Source of the DNA: Caulobacter sp. UNC279MFTsu5.1
GTDB lineage: Bacteria; Pseudomonadota; Alphaproteobacteria; Caulobacterales; Caulobacteraceae
Reading direction: 5' to 3'
Length of the DNA: 64,000 nucleotides
Assembly: GCF_900114015.1 (NCBI RefSeq)
Contig: NZ_FORN01000018.1
Location: forward strand, 1-64,000
Shown: piece by piece, positions 7,843 to 17,850 of the stretch
Position numbering within the stretch: position 1 is the first letter of the stretch
Layout: each line of letters begins with the position of its first letter
The notes under the pieces: generated by a model
What the model was told of the DNA's origin: nothing
What the model saw: the letters and a program-made list of their open reading frames with translations, nothing else
Databases searched by the model: none
Position numbers and translations under genes: made by a program

Positions 7843-9260
7843 GCGTCGGCCTTCGGGAACCGCGACTTCAGCATGCCGTAGAGGCCCCGGATCACCTGGG
7901 CTTCGCCGCCAGCTGCGAAGCCCGGCCGGGCCTTGGGGTTCCAGGCGAAGATGTCGAAATGCGCCCACGACCCGGTGGTCGGGGCGAAGCGCTGCAGGAA
8001 CAGGGCCGCCGTCATCGAGCCGGCCTGGGCCCAGGCGTCGGGGTCGTTCTTCAGGTCGGCGATGTCGCCCTCGACCGCCTCGCGATAGCCGTCCCACAGC
8101 GGCATGCGCCAGACGGGGTCGGAGGCCTCGCGCGCGCCCTCCTCGATCTCCAGGGCCAGGTCGTCGTCGGGGGTGTAGAAGGGGATGACCTGCGGCCCCA
8201 GGGCCACGCGGGCCGCGCCGGTCAGGGTGGCCAGGTCGATCGTCAGGGCCGGCTCCAGCTCGGCGGCCCGGGCCAGGGCGTCGGCCAGGATCAGCCGCCC
8301 TTCGGCGTCGGTGTTGCCGACCTCGACGGTCAGGCCGGCGCGGGTGGCCAGCACGTCGCCGGGCCGCATGGCGTCGCCGGCGATGGCGTTCTCGACCACC
8401 GGCACCAGCACGGTCAGGGCCACGGGCAGGCCGGCGGCCATCACCATCCGGCCCAGGGCCAGGGCGTGGGCGGCGCCGCCCATGTCCTTCTTCATCAGCC
8501 GCATGCCCCCGGACGGCTTGATGTCCAGACCGCCGGTGTCGAACACCACGCCCTTGCCGATAAGCGCCAGGCGCGGGTGGGCCGCATCGCCCCAGGTCAG
8601 CTCCAGCATGCGCGGCGCCCGGGACGGGACGGCGGCGCGGCCCACGGCGTGGACGGCCGGATAGTTCCGCTCCAGCAGGTCGTCGCCGAGGATCACCTCC
8701 AGGGTCGCGCCGTAACGTTCGGCGATCTCGCGGGCGATGGTCTCGATCTGCAGCGGCCCCAGGTCGTTGGCCGGGGTGTTGACCATGTCGCGGGCCAGGG
8801 CGCAGGCGTGGGCCACGGCGCGGACCTCGTCCAGGTCGACGCTTTCGTCCGCGACCAGTCGTCGCGGCTCCTCACCGCCGCGAGGCCGGTAGCGGTCGAA
8901 CCGGTAGGCGCCTAGGGCGAAGGCCAGGGCGATCTGGCCGGGATCCAGGCCGTCGGGGGTCGCCGCCAGGCGGTAGTCGCCGGCCGGCAGGCGGGCCGGC
9001 AGGGCGCGAAACAGCATGGCCTCGGCCTTGTCCCGGGCCCCCAGGCCCAGCAGCACGCGGTCCACGGCCCCTTGCGGCGTCGGCAGGACCAGCACCTGGC
9101 CGGCCTTGGCCTTGAAGTCCTCCAGGGCCACGAAGCCCTTCACGAAACTGGGCCGCGCCTCGACGAAGGCGGTCAGTTCATCCTCGTACAGGCAATGGAT
9201 CGGCGTCGGCGCGCCCTCCTCGGGAGCACGGGACGAGGAGGCGATGATCGGTTCCGACAT
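7839..9260 (-). CDS. M17 leucyl aminopeptidase family protein
   Basis: A 473-residue cytoplasmic metallo-aminopeptidase. The catalytic C-terminal domain has the expected elements in order: GKGVVFDTGGLDIKP (metal-binding Lys and Asp), a second MKKDMGGAA Lys/Asp cluster, then the family signature NTDAEGRLILADAL with a metal-binding Asp/Glu and catalytic Arg. Length matches M17 peptidases (450-500). The N-terminal domain is less conserved, as is usual. Translationally coupled (ATGA) to an NlpC/P60 endopeptidase, which suggests the pair degrades cell-wall-derived peptides: the endopeptidase cuts muropeptides and the aminopeptidase finishes the fragments. That pathway link is inference from gene order. 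Confidence 0.94.
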   Translation of the reverse strand: MSEPIIASSSRAPEEGAPTPIHCLYEDELTAFVEARPSFVKGFVALEDFKAKAGQVLVLPTPQGAVDRVLLGLGARDKAEAMLFRALPARLPAGDYRLAATPDGLDPGQIALAFALGAYRFDRYRPRGGEEPRRLVADESVDLDEVRAVAHACALARDMVNTPANDLGPLQIETIAREIAERYGATLEVILGDDLLERNYPAVHAVGRAAVPSRAPRMLELTWGDAAHPRLALIGKGVVFDTGGLDIKPSGGMRLMKKDMGGAAHALALGRMVMAAGLPVALTVLVPVVENAIAGDAMRPGDVLATRAGLTVEVGNTDAEGRLILADALARAAELEPALTIDLATLTGAARVALGPQVIPFYTPDDDLALEIEEGAREASDPVWRMPLWDGYREAVEGDIADLKNDPDAWAQAGSMTAALFLQRFAPTTGSWAHFDIFAWNPKARPGFAAGGEAQVIRGLYGMLKSRFPKADA

Positions 9261-9349
9261 GGACGCGCCCTGAAGGGGTGAAGATTATGCTTAACGATTC
9301 CTTGAGGGCCGCGCGCGAGGATGCGAACACCGTCGGGAGATCCTTCTTC

Positions 9350-10174
9350 ATGTGTCGCAAGCGCGCGCGCCTCGCAACCGTTCTCGTCCCCCTCCTCGCC
9401 TCCGGCGTGTTGACGGCGGCCTCGGCGTACGCCGCCGACAAGCCCGCGGCGGCGACCGCCCCCGTCGCCGCGCCCGAGCCGCCGCGCAAGGCCACGCCGG
9501 CCGAACGGGCCGAGATGCGGCGGGCCGATCCCCTGACCCGCATGGCCTTCTGGTCGACCGAGGCCGAGCGCGACGGCCGCGACGTCGAGGCGGGCGTGGG
9601 CCTGGCCCAGGCCCTGCGCGCCCTGGGCCGCTACGACGAGGCCGCCGACGCGGCCGGCCGCATCCTGATCGTCGTGCCCGACAACTACGACGCCCTGATG
9701 GAATCGGCGCGGGCCAACGTGGCGCGCGGCCAGGGCTTCTACGCGATCGAGCCGGGCCGCAAGGCCGCCGCCCTGCAGCCGCGCGACTGGCGGCCGCTGT
9801 CGCTGCTGGGCGTGGCCTACGAGCAGGCCAAGCGCGACGACGAGGCCCTGGCGGCCCATCGCCAGGCCGTGGCCCTGGCCCCGGCCGAGGCGGTCCCCCT
9901 GACGAACCTAGCCATGCACCTGGCCTCGAGCGGCGACCTGCCCGGAGCCGAGAAGCTGCTGCGCCAGGCCGCCGCCCTGCCCACCGCCACCATCCAGGTG
10001 CGCCAGAACCTGGCCCTGGTGGTCGGCCTGCAGGGCCGCCTCGACGAGGCCGAGAAACTGGCCCGCCAGGACCTGCCGCCCGAGTCCGTCGACAACAACC
10101 TGGCCTGGCTGCGCGCCGCCGTCGGACAAGCCAGCGCCACTCGCTCGTGGGACGCGGTGAAGGCGGGCGGGTAG
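9350..10174 (+). CDS. Periplasmic TPR protein, TadD-like
   Basis: A 274-residue protein with a clear signal peptide (MCRKRARLATVLVPLL... to SAYAA) and at least four tetratricopeptide repeats, recognisable from motifs such as ALRALGRYDEAADAAGRI, LLGVAYEQAKRDDEALAAHRQAV and NLAMHLASSGDLPGAEKLLRQA. I used the ATG at 9350, which directly precedes the signal peptide and has a GGGAGA-like site upstream; an in-frame ATG at 9278 would bury the signal peptide. TPR lipoproteins or periplasmic proteins (TadD) accompany many Tad pilus loci, and this gene lies about 2 kb from the cpa operon, converging on it. A role in pilus assembly is plausible but unproven. Confidence 0.85.
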   Translation: MCRKRARLATVLVPLLASGVLTAASAYAADKPAAATAPVAAPEPPRKATPAERAEMRRADPLTRMAFWSTEAERDGRDVEAGVGLAQALRALGRYDEAADAAGRILIVVPDNYDALMESARANVARGQGFYAIEPGRKAAALQPRDWRPLSLLGVAYEQAKRDDEALAAHRQAVALAPAEAVPLTNLAMHLASSGDLPGAEKLLRQAAALPTATIQVRQNLALVVGLQGRLDEAEKLARQDLPPESVDNNLAWLRAAVGQASATRSWDAVKAGG

Positions 10175-10381
10175 AGGGGAAAGAGGATCGCCCTCGCCAA
10201 GGCGACCTCCAACCGGCGCCAAGCGGACGCCCCGGACGTCAGCTTGGGGTGGCAATCCGAACTTGCCCCCCACGCGAGCAACCATCCCGGGCGCACGGCT
10301 TGAACGTTGCGTCCGTCGTGCAGCGGCCTTGGCCCGGTTGCGGCGCCAGGTTCAGTTTTCGCCGCCGTGGCGAGGCCCTGT

Positions 10382-10822
10382 TTAATTGCCCCCTACCGGC
10401 GGCGGAGGTGACGCCGGCAACTCGACGCCGACTTGTCCGGCGCACCATCTAAGCGCGCGATACCGTGCGGCGCTAAGGCCCCTGGCGCCTTTTGTTCTTA
10501 GTCGGCAAACCACACTCGGCCCTTTTTCCTCGCGCGAGTAATAAACGACGATGCTTCTCCCGCTACCTTCGCTGAGCGCCCTATAGCCGAGCGGTCCCGG
10601 CGTCTCGTTCTGCCGTATTGAGCCGTCACCCCAGGCTTTCAGATGTTCAGCTTGAACGACATGCTCGGCGAACGACTCCGCGCTCACCCCCCTAGGAAGG
10701 CTGATTACCTGTGCGTCGATACCTTCGCTCGAGAGGTCGGAACCTTCAAGGACCCTAAGTACGGCCAACTCCGCACTCTGCGCCAGAAACAAAATTACTA
10801 AGCCTTGAGATAGCAGCGTCAT
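10382..10822 (-). CDS. Hypothetical secreted or membrane-associated protein
   Basis: A 146-residue protein of unknown function. The N-terminus (MTLLSQGLVILFLAQSAELA) is hydrophobic and may be a signal peptide or anchor, and the remainder is a soluble domain ending in a short Pro-rich tail. No motif I recognise. Codon use is more relaxed than in the neighbours, with many A/T-ending codons, marking accessory DNA. Support for it being a real gene is that part of it, with its 5' flank, exists as a decayed copy at 11816-12010 in which the same reading frame can be followed for 17 codons before a stop codon. Confidence 0.65.
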   Translation of the reverse strand: MTLLSQGLVILFLAQSAELAVLRVLEGSDLSSEGIDAQVISLPRGVSAESFAEHVVQAEHLKAWGDGSIRQNETPGPLGYRALSEGSGRSIVVYYSREEKGPSVVCRLRTKGARGLSAARYRALRWCAGQVGVELPASPPPPVGGN

Positions 10823-11250
10823 GCCGAGAACCTCTTGAGAAAACTTGAGGGAGCGGCCGCAGCCGCCTGCGTTCCCTTGGCCCGCTCGAGACTATCAAGG
10901 CGTATACTTTTGCCATGCCCTGCGGACCGTTCACATGTAGAACCGGCCGGTCCAGTTCTCATGCAGATAATGTCTGTATTGGGTCGATGCTTTTGAAAAA
11001 GTCGAAAAGCTGACTTGCGGGAATTTTAGCATTTTGCACGGCATCTCGGAGTATTGCCAAATAAACCACGGTAGACGGCTATAAAGTGTCCGCTCAAGGC
11101 CAAAGCTGGCGAATACACGTCCGGCCGCGCGAATTTTCGAATAGGGCCTAATATCGCAGAAAATTCAACGCCCTGAGCCGGAATCCGACTTTTTCAACAG
11201 CATCGGTCGTTAGCTGCTCTTCGTCCTTGCGGGGAGCCTTCGCCGCCGGA
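10823..11250. other. 428-base intergenic region with upstream copy of a duplicated segment
   Basis: Bases 10851-10986 are a 136-base block repeated at 11875-12010 (125 of 136 positions identical by my count, no gaps). It lies upstream of the minus-strand hypothetical gene at 10382-10822 and probably contains its promoter. The rest (10987-11250) is less GC-rich than the surroundings and shows no convincing gene; a short open frame in it has no support. It may be the remnant of inserted DNA. Confidence 0.6.
10851..10986. repeat. Direct repeat copy 1 (136 bp)
   Basis: The sequence GAGCGGCCGC...TATTGGGTCG is shared with 11875-12010 in the same orientation, both copies exactly 136 bases, with 11 substitutions by eye. 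It includes the short palindrome ACCGGCCGGT. It forms the 5' flank of the hypothetical gene at 10382-10822. Confidence 0.85.
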
Positions 11251-11709
11251 CTAGCGCGGGTACAAGCGATTTGGCGGAGGGCAGCGATGCTGTATTCTGG
11301 CATAGAACGACTTGACGCCTTCCGCTCCCATGTTGCCGGTGATCTTGTGGGCGCGAAAATGGAATTTTCGGCTCGTCGCCGCTTCATCGACATGCGCTAA
11401 GAGTTTTCCCCCCAGCACCTCGATGGTGACTGTTTCGTCGTCGCCCATCGAGTAGACAGGCGGCGGCGCATGCTCATAGCTCAGCACCCGCGTGCAAGCC
11501 GTTCCGCTAGGATGACACGCCTGCACGACCCACCGCTCATTATCCTCGCCGTATGAGCTCAGGCGCATACTAAGGTCGGCCGCAACACGCACATCGGCGC
11601 AGTGCCTCGTGCTCGCAGCGATTTGGTCGGAAGGTGGCGCGCAGTTCGCGAGAATGAGAGCCGGTGCGGCGACCAGCAACGCGACTACAGGCATCTTCAC
11701 ACTGGCCAT
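11251..11709 (-). CDS. Putative small lipoprotein of unknown function
   Basis: A 152-residue protein. From the ATG at 11709 it reads MASVKMPVVALLVAAPALILANC, a lipoprotein-like signal peptide with a cysteine at about residue 23. The LANC lipobox has Asn before Cys, which is unusual (Gly, Ala or Ser expected), so it could instead be an ordinary signal peptide. Several more cysteines follow (ADLS... region, VVQACHPSGTACTRV, QHRCPP), suggesting disulfides in the periplasm. An in-frame upstream ATG at 11787 would add a polar leader and is less likely. It lies between the two copies of a duplicated segment, so it may have moved with that accessory patch. No recognised domain. Confidence 0.65.
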   Translation of the reverse strand: MASVKMPVVALLVAAPALILANCAPPSDQIAASTRHCADVRVAADLSMRLSSYGEDNERWVVQACHPSGTACTRVLSYEHAPPPVYSMGDDETVTIEVLGGKLLAHVDEAATSRKFHFRAHKITGNMGAEGVKSFYARIQHRCPPPNRLYPR

Positions 11710-11815
11710 CCGCGATCTAGACCTATGTTGGCAATCCAAAACGACATGCTTTTTAGTTGAGCTCGACTTCAGGACCGCTTGGCCCATCCTGTCGGACGGT
11801 GAAAAGCGGACTAAG

Positions 11816-12010
11816 CGACGATGCTTCTCCCGCCTTCGCTGAGCGCCCTATAGCCGAGCGGTCCCGGCGCCAGAGAGCGGCCGCAACCGCCTGCGTTCCT
11901 TTGACCCGCCTGAGGCCATCAAGGCGTATACTTTCGCCATGCCCTGTTGACCGTTCACATGTAGAACCGGCCGGTCCAGTTCTCATGCAGGTAATGTCTG
12001 TATTGGGTCG
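11816..12010 (-). pseudogene. Truncated, decayed copy of the hypothetical gene at 10382-10822 and its 5' flank
   Basis: Bases 11875-12010 match the 5' flank 10851-10986, and 11816-11869 match 10546-10602 inside the coding region. The intervening 248 bases present in the first copy (10603-10850), holding the start codon and N-terminal half, are missing here. Read in the same frame, 11869-11818 gives GPLGYRALSEG then GRSIVA and a TAG stop, against GPLGYRALSEGSGRSIVVYY in the intact gene. One codon is lost at the SG position and the rest of the gene is absent. This is a non-functional remnant. Confidence 0.8.
11875..12010. repeat. Direct repeat copy 2 (136 bp)
   Basis: Second copy of the 10851-10986 block, same orientation, about 1,024 bases away. 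The match ends at 12010 with TATTGGGTCG, 24 bases before the end of the pilus operon, so the duplication boundary abuts the cpa locus. Confidence 0.85.
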
Positions 12011-12034
12011 AAAGCGGGCACGGCGCTCCCGGCC

Positions 12035-13006
12035 TTACCGGTGCTTCATCACGTCCTGGATCTTGATGATCGCCGGACCCATGATCACGATGAACAGCAC
12101 GGGCAGGAAGAACACGATCATCGGCACGGTCAGCTTGGCCGGCAGGGCGGCGGCCTTCTTCTCGGCGGCCGACAGGCGCAGTTCGCGGTTCTCCTTGGCC
12201 ATCACCCGCAGGGCCGCGCCCAGCGGGGTGCCGTAGCGCTCGGCCTGGATCATGGCGGTGACCACCGAGCGGATGCCGGGATGGTTGGTCCGCCGGGCCA
12301 GGCCCTCGTAGGCCAGGCGACGCTCGGGCAGGTAGCTGAGCTCGGCGGTCAGCAGGCTGAGCTCCTCGGCCAGCTCCATCGAGGCCGAGCCGACCTCGGC
12401 GCCGACCTTGGCGATGGCCGCCTCGATCGACATGCCGCTCTCGACGCAGATCAGCATCAGGTCCAGGGCGTCCGGGAACGCCTGGACGATCGACTCGCGG
12501 CGCTTCTGGGCGATGTTGGAGATGTAGAGGTTGGGCGCGTAGTAGCCCGCCGTCAGGGCGAAGAAGCAGGCGGCGATCTTCTGCACCGGCAACAGGCCGA
12601 AGCCGTTGACCACATAGAGGTAGAACGCCACCACCACCGCGAACACGAACGGCATCAGGAAGCGGAAGAAGTAGAAGGTCGAGACGGGCTTGGGGCCGCG
12701 GAAGCCGGCCTGGGCCAGCTTGTCGACCACCTTGGGGTCTTCCAGCAGCCTGGACAGCTGCAGGCGGTCGACGACGCTCTTGTACATGCCCTCGTCGACG
12801 TGGCGCAGCGAGCCGCCGCCCTTCTGGGACAGGGCCTCGCGCGAGCGGCGGCGCAGCTCCTCGCGGCGGTTGGCCACCGACTTCAGCCGGCCCTCCAGGC
12901 CGTTGCTGCTCATCATCGGCGAGGCCAGGGTGACGATGGTGGCGAACACCACGATGGCGATGAAGATGCTGAACAGAGTCTGCGGGTCGGTGAGCTTCTC
13001 GATCAT
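12035..13006 (-). CDS. cpaH: Tad pilus inner-membrane platform protein TadC/CpaH
   Basis: A 323-residue type II secretion F-domain protein. There is an N-terminal membrane helix (residues about 9-30), a cytoplasmic region with the conserved SLQ..DALDLMLICVESGMSIEAAIAKV core near 180, and helices at about 105-150 and near the C-terminus. It pairs with CpaG to form the inner-membrane platform on which CpaF drives pilin extrusion. Last gene of the minus-strand cpa operon, 13 bases after cpaG. Length and order (TadB then TadC) match Caulobacter cpaG-cpaH. Confidence 0.92.
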   Translation of the reverse strand: MIEKLTDPQTLFSIFIAIVVFATIVTLASPMMSSNGLEGRLKSVANRREELRRRSREALSQKGGGSLRHVDEGMYKSVVDRLQLSRLLEDPKVVDKLAQAGFRGPKPVSTFYFFRFLMPFVFAVVVAFYLYVVNGFGLLPVQKIAACFFALTAGYYAPNLYISNIAQKRRESIVQAFPDALDLMLICVESGMSIEAAIAKVGAEVGSASMELAEELSLLTAELSYLPERRLAYEGLARRTNHPGIRSVVTAMIQAERYGTPLGAALRVMAKENRELRLSAAEKKAAALPAKLTVPMIVFFLPVLFIVIMGPAIIKIQDVMKHR

Positions 13007-13019
13007 GATCTCGCCTCCC

Positions 13020-14000
13020 CTAGAACTTGAAGTTGATCATCTTGCGCATCACGAAGATGCCCACGGCCATCCAGAAGCCGGCGATCATCAGCATGAAGTG
13101 GCCGCGCTGGTCGCTGAACATCGGCGCCATGTAGGTGGGCGCGGTGATCGAGATCAGGGCGATGACCCCGGGCGGCAGGCAGCCGATGATGAAGGCCGAG
13201 GCGACGGCCTCGGCCGACAGGGCCTTGATCTTCTCGGCCATCAGCTTGCGGGCCCGCAGCACGGTCGACAGGTTGCCCAGGGCCTCGGCCAGGTTGCCGC
13301 CGGTCTTGGCCTGGATGGTCAGGACGATGGTGAAGAAGCGCAGCTCGTTGGTCGGCATGCGCTCGTACATGCGCTCCAGCGCCTGCTCCATCGACATGCC
13401 CATGCCGGTGTTCTCGACCAGGACGCGGAACTCGCCGGCCAGGGGCTCGGGGCACTCCTTGCCGATGATCTTCAGGCAGTCATGGACCGGCAGGCCCGAC
13501 TTGATGCCGCGCACGACGATGTCGATGGCGTCGGAGAAGGCGGTCGTGAACTTCTTGGTGCGGGCCTTGGCCATCATGCCGACCACCCAGCGCGGCAGGC
13601 CGAAGCCGGCGGCGAAGGCCGCGCCCAGGGCGACAAGCGGCATCTGGCGCAGCAGCAGCAGCACCAGGCCGGCCGTCAGCCCGACCACGCCGCTGATGAT
13701 CCAGAACATCCGGACATTGTCGCCCAGGCCGGCGGCGCGCAGGCGCGCGGCGACGGTCAGCGAGGCCTTCTTCTTCTTCTGGTCCTGTTCCTTCAGGGTC
13801 TTGAGGATCTGCTTGCGGCGGGCGTCGGGGGTGTTGGCCGCGGCCTTGGCGCGGGCCGCCACGGCCTGGCGGTCACCGCCGGTGATCAGCTGAGCGCGCT
13901 TGACGGTCTTGGCCGCCCCGTTGTCGCCGCCGCCGGCCAGCACGAAGCCCAGGCCCGCGATGGTGATGAAGCCCAGGACGCCGGCGAGGATGAACAGCAT
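13020..14000 (-). CDS. cpaG: Tad pilus inner-membrane platform protein TadB/CpaG
   Basis: A 326-residue type II secretion F-domain protein. An N-terminal helix (1-25) precedes a charged, Lys/Arg-rich cytoplasmic segment (about 35-90). Two helices follow near 100-145, then the F domain (GIKSGLPVHDCL ... GMSMEQALERMYERMPTNELRFF ... TGGNLAEALGNLS), and helices at about 265-320. Partner of CpaH in the pilus platform. Its ATG is 3 bases after the cpaF stop, so translation is likely coupled. The only ambiguity is naming (TadB versus CpaG). Confidence 0.92.
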   Translation of the reverse strand: MLFILAGVLGFITIAGLGFVLAGGGDNGAAKTVKRAQLITGGDRQAVAARAKAAANTPDARRKQILKTLKEQDQKKKKASLTVAARLRAAGLGDNVRMFWIISGVVGLTAGLVLLLLRQMPLVALGAAFAAGFGLPRWVVGMMAKARTKKFTTAFSDAIDIVVRGIKSGLPVHDCLKIIGKECPEPLAGEFRVLVENTGMGMSMEQALERMYERMPTNELRFFTIVLTIQAKTGGNLAEALGNLSTVLRARKLMAEKIKALSAEAVASAFIIGCLPPGVIALISITAPTYMAPMFSDQRGHFMLMIAGFWMAVGIFVMRKMINFKF

Positions 14001-14003
14001 CGC

Positions 14004-15539
<1,536 letters not shown>

Positions 15540-15543
15540 GCCC

Positions 15544-17124
15544 CTACTTCTTCTTGAACAGGCTGGAGAGGACCGAGGTCTTCTGGACCGCCGGCGGTTC
15601 GCGGCGGCTGATCAGCCGCGCCAGGTGGTCGATGCCCTCGGCCGCCTTCGACTTGGGGGCCACCTCGGCGACCATCTGGCCGTTGTTGGCGGCCTGGCCG
15701 AAGGGCTTGGGATCGAACGGCAGCACCAGGGACGGCGTCAGGCCCAGGGCCTCGCCGAAGTCCTTGACCGGAATCTCGGGACGGCCAGGCACGCCCACCT
15801 GGTTCAGCACCAGGCGCGGCGGGGCGTCGTTCGGGCGCGCGGCCCGAACCAGGTCGACGATGTTCTTGGCGTTGCGCAGCGAAGCCAGGTCGGGCGTGGC
15901 CACCACGACCAGGTCATCGCTGGCGATCAGCACCCGGCGGGTCCAGGCGCTCCAGCTGTGCGGCAGGTCCAGCACCACGAAGGGCGCGGCGCCACGGATC
16001 TTCTGGGTGACCTCCTCGAAGGCGTCGGCCGGGATCTCGTAGTCCTGGTCCAGGGCGCCGGGCGCGGCGAACAGCGACAGGCGGTCGCCGCAGCGGACCA
16101 TCATCCGGTCCATCAGCACCGGGTCCAGGCGGTCGGGCTGGGTCAGGGCGTCGAGCACGCCCTGCAGCGGATCCTGGTTGAAGTCGAGGCCGGCGGTGCC
16201 GAACGGCAGGTCCAGGTCGACCATCACCGTGGCGGCCTGCACGCGCTCGGCCATCGACCAGGCGAAGTTGTGGGCCAGGGTCGAGGACCCGACGCCGCCC
16301 TTGGCGCCGACGAAGGCGATCTGCCGGCCGACGAACGGCGCGGAGGGATCGGCATAGAGGCTGGAGACCGCGCGGATGATCTGCAGCGGCCCCTGGGGCT
16401 GGGTGATGTACTCGCTGACCCCGCGCCGCATCAGCTCGCGGTAGAGGGCGATGTCGTTGGTCTGGCCGATGACCACGACCTTGGTGCCCGGGTCGCAGAC
16501 CTGGGCTAGGCCGTCCAGCAGGGCCAGCATGCGCGGCGCGGCGTCCAGGCTCTCGACCAGCACCAGCGAGGGAGTCGACTGGTTCTGGTAATAGGCCACG
16601 GCCGCCTCCAGTCCGCCGGGCTGGGCGATGGTCGAGGCGCGGGCCATCCGGCGGTCGGCCGCGGCGGCCTCGACCAGGGCGACGGTCTCGGGCCGGGCGC
16701 AGAAGGCGTGGATGGTGATGCGCGGCACGGCCGCCTCGCCCATGTCGGCGTCGGCGGCGGCGAGCACCTCCTGCACCAGGGCCTGGGTGGTGCCGACCGG
16801 ATGGGCGACGGGCGCGACCGGCTCGGCCGCTTCGATCGGCACGGCCCGGGTCGCCGCGGGAGCGGCCGGCGGGGCGGCGAGCGCGGCGGCGGCCGGCGGC
16901 TTGGGCATGTACGGCTCGGCCGGCGGCGGCAGGTCCGCGAACGGCGCGGAGACGGTTTCGCCGGGCCGCACGGGCGGGAAATCGGCGAACGGGTCGTCGG
17001 CGCTCGAACGCGCCGGCGGCGCGCCGCGCCACGGGTCGCTCCCCGGGGACATACCGGGCGCGGCGAAGTCGTCGTCGGCCTCGAAGCCCAGGTCGAAGGG
17101 GTCGTGATCGTTGCGCGGGGCCAT
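15544..17124 (-). CDS. cpaE: Pilus localisation/assembly ATPase-like protein CpaE
   Basis: A 526-residue protein. The N-terminal 120 or so residues are Pro/Ala-rich and probably disordered. A receiver-like domain follows (about 150-260), then a MinD/ParA-type domain with the deviant Walker A GAKGGVGSSTLAHNFAW near 285 and the DLDLPFGTAGLDFNQDP segment near 320. In Caulobacter CpaE is polar and needed for pilus biogenesis. The start ATG at 17124 shares one base with the cpaD stop (TGATG), which is why I reject the longer frame reaching 17370. Sits between cpaD and cpaF in the operon. Confidence 0.94.
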   Translation of the reverse strand: MAPRNDHDPFDLGFEADDDFAAPGMSPGSDPWRGAPPARSSADDPFADFPPVRPGETVSAPFADLPPPAEPYMPKPPAAAALAAPPAAPAATRAVPIEAAEPVAPVAHPVGTTQALVQEVLAAADADMGEAAVPRITIHAFCARPETVALVEAAAADRRMARASTIAQPGGLEAAVAYYQNQSTPSLVLVESLDAAPRMLALLDGLAQVCDPGTKVVVIGQTNDIALYRELMRRGVSEYITQPQGPLQIIRAVSSLYADPSAPFVGRQIAFVGAKGGVGSSTLAHNFAWSMAERVQAATVMVDLDLPFGTAGLDFNQDPLQGVLDALTQPDRLDPVLMDRMMVRCGDRLSLFAAPGALDQDYEIPADAFEEVTQKIRGAAPFVVLDLPHSWSAWTRRVLIASDDLVVVATPDLASLRNAKNIVDLVRAARPNDAPPRLVLNQVGVPGRPEIPVKDFGEALGLTPSLVLPFDPKPFGQAANNGQMVAEVAPKSKAAEGIDHLARLISRREPPAVQKTSVLSSLFKKK

Positions 17125-17840
17125 CAGTTGACCGCCTTCGAGATGACGCCGTTGGACTGCTCGTCCTTGGCCGACGAGGTGACCTCGCCCTTGCGGTACT
17201 TGTCGAGCACGGTCGCGCGACGCCCGGAGTCGATCGGCGTCTCGGCGCGCGGACCCAGCAGATCCTCGGGATTGGCCACCTGGGCGGCGATGTTGGCGGT
17301 CACCGCGCAGCCGAAGTTCTCGTAGGCGGCGTTGTTGCGGGTGGCGGTGATGTTCTCCCAGCCGCCGCACTGCGGGACGTGGGCGGTGTAGCGCAGGAAG
17401 CCGACCTTCAGCGGCGCGCCCGGCGCGCCCCCGGCGTCATAGCCCGTCACCCGGACCTTGGCGGCCGGCGCGCCCATGGCGACCAGCCGCTGGCGGGCGG
17501 CCGCGGCCATGCGGCCGGCGATCTCGCCCCTGGCGCCGCCGGTCGGGGCGTTGACCACGATCTCGCGCGCCTCGGCGGCCAGCCAGCGGCCGAGCAGTTG
17601 GTCCAGGGCCTGGTTCTGGGCGGCCGACAGCCCCTCGGCGTGAAGGGCCAGCAGCACCTCGTCCGGACGGGAGTCGACATGGACCCGGTCTTCCCATTGC
17701 TGGGAGTCGGTGCGTGGCAGGGCGGCCGTATCCGGACCGGCGCCCGACGAGGCGCAGGCCGTCAGCAGCGCCAGGACCAGGCCGCCGGCCGTCAGCTTCA
17801 TCAAGGTCGTCTGGAGCAAATGGGGATGGGGTCGCGTCAT
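17124..17840 (-). CDS. cpaD: CpaD family pilus lipoprotein
   Basis: A 238-residue outer-membrane lipoprotein candidate. The signal peptide ends with lipobox LLTAC near residue 29; a second possible start, the M at residue 14 (MKLTAGG), gives a more canonical signal. The mature part has an OmpA-like/RcpB-style fold with EGLSAAQNQALDQLL near 70 and a C-terminal region with two cysteines (HVPQCGGW, NFGCAV) likely to form a disulfide. CpaD assists secretin CpaC in the outer membrane. It starts 10 bases after cpaC and overlaps cpaE by one base. Confidence 0.93.
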   Translation of the reverse strand: MTRPHPHLLQTTLMKLTAGGLVLALLTACASSGAGPDTAALPRTDSQQWEDRVHVDSRPDEVLLALHAEGLSAAQNQALDQLLGRWLAAEAREIVVNAPTGGARGEIAGRMAAAARQRLVAMGAPAAKVRVTGYDAGGAPGAPLKVGFLRYTAHVPQCGGWENITATRNNAAYENFGCAVTANIAAQVANPEDLLGPRAETPIDSGRRATVLDKYRKGEVTSSAKDEQSNGVISKAVN

Positions 17841-17850
17841 GTCCGCGTTC

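Noticed and set aside
10851..10916. Reading ATGGCAAAAGTATACGCC in the duplicated block as the start of a GIY-YIG nuclease
   Set aside because: Only the first few residues look alike; there is no GIY...YIG spacing and the frame does not continue as such a protein.
11148..11393. Minus-strand 81-codon frame overlapping the lipoprotein gene
   Set aside because: Out of frame with the signal-peptide-bearing gene and lacking a plausible start.
17125..17370. Upstream extension of the cpaE frame
   Set aside because: It overlaps cpaD in another frame; ATG 17124 at the TGATG junction is the expected coupled start.
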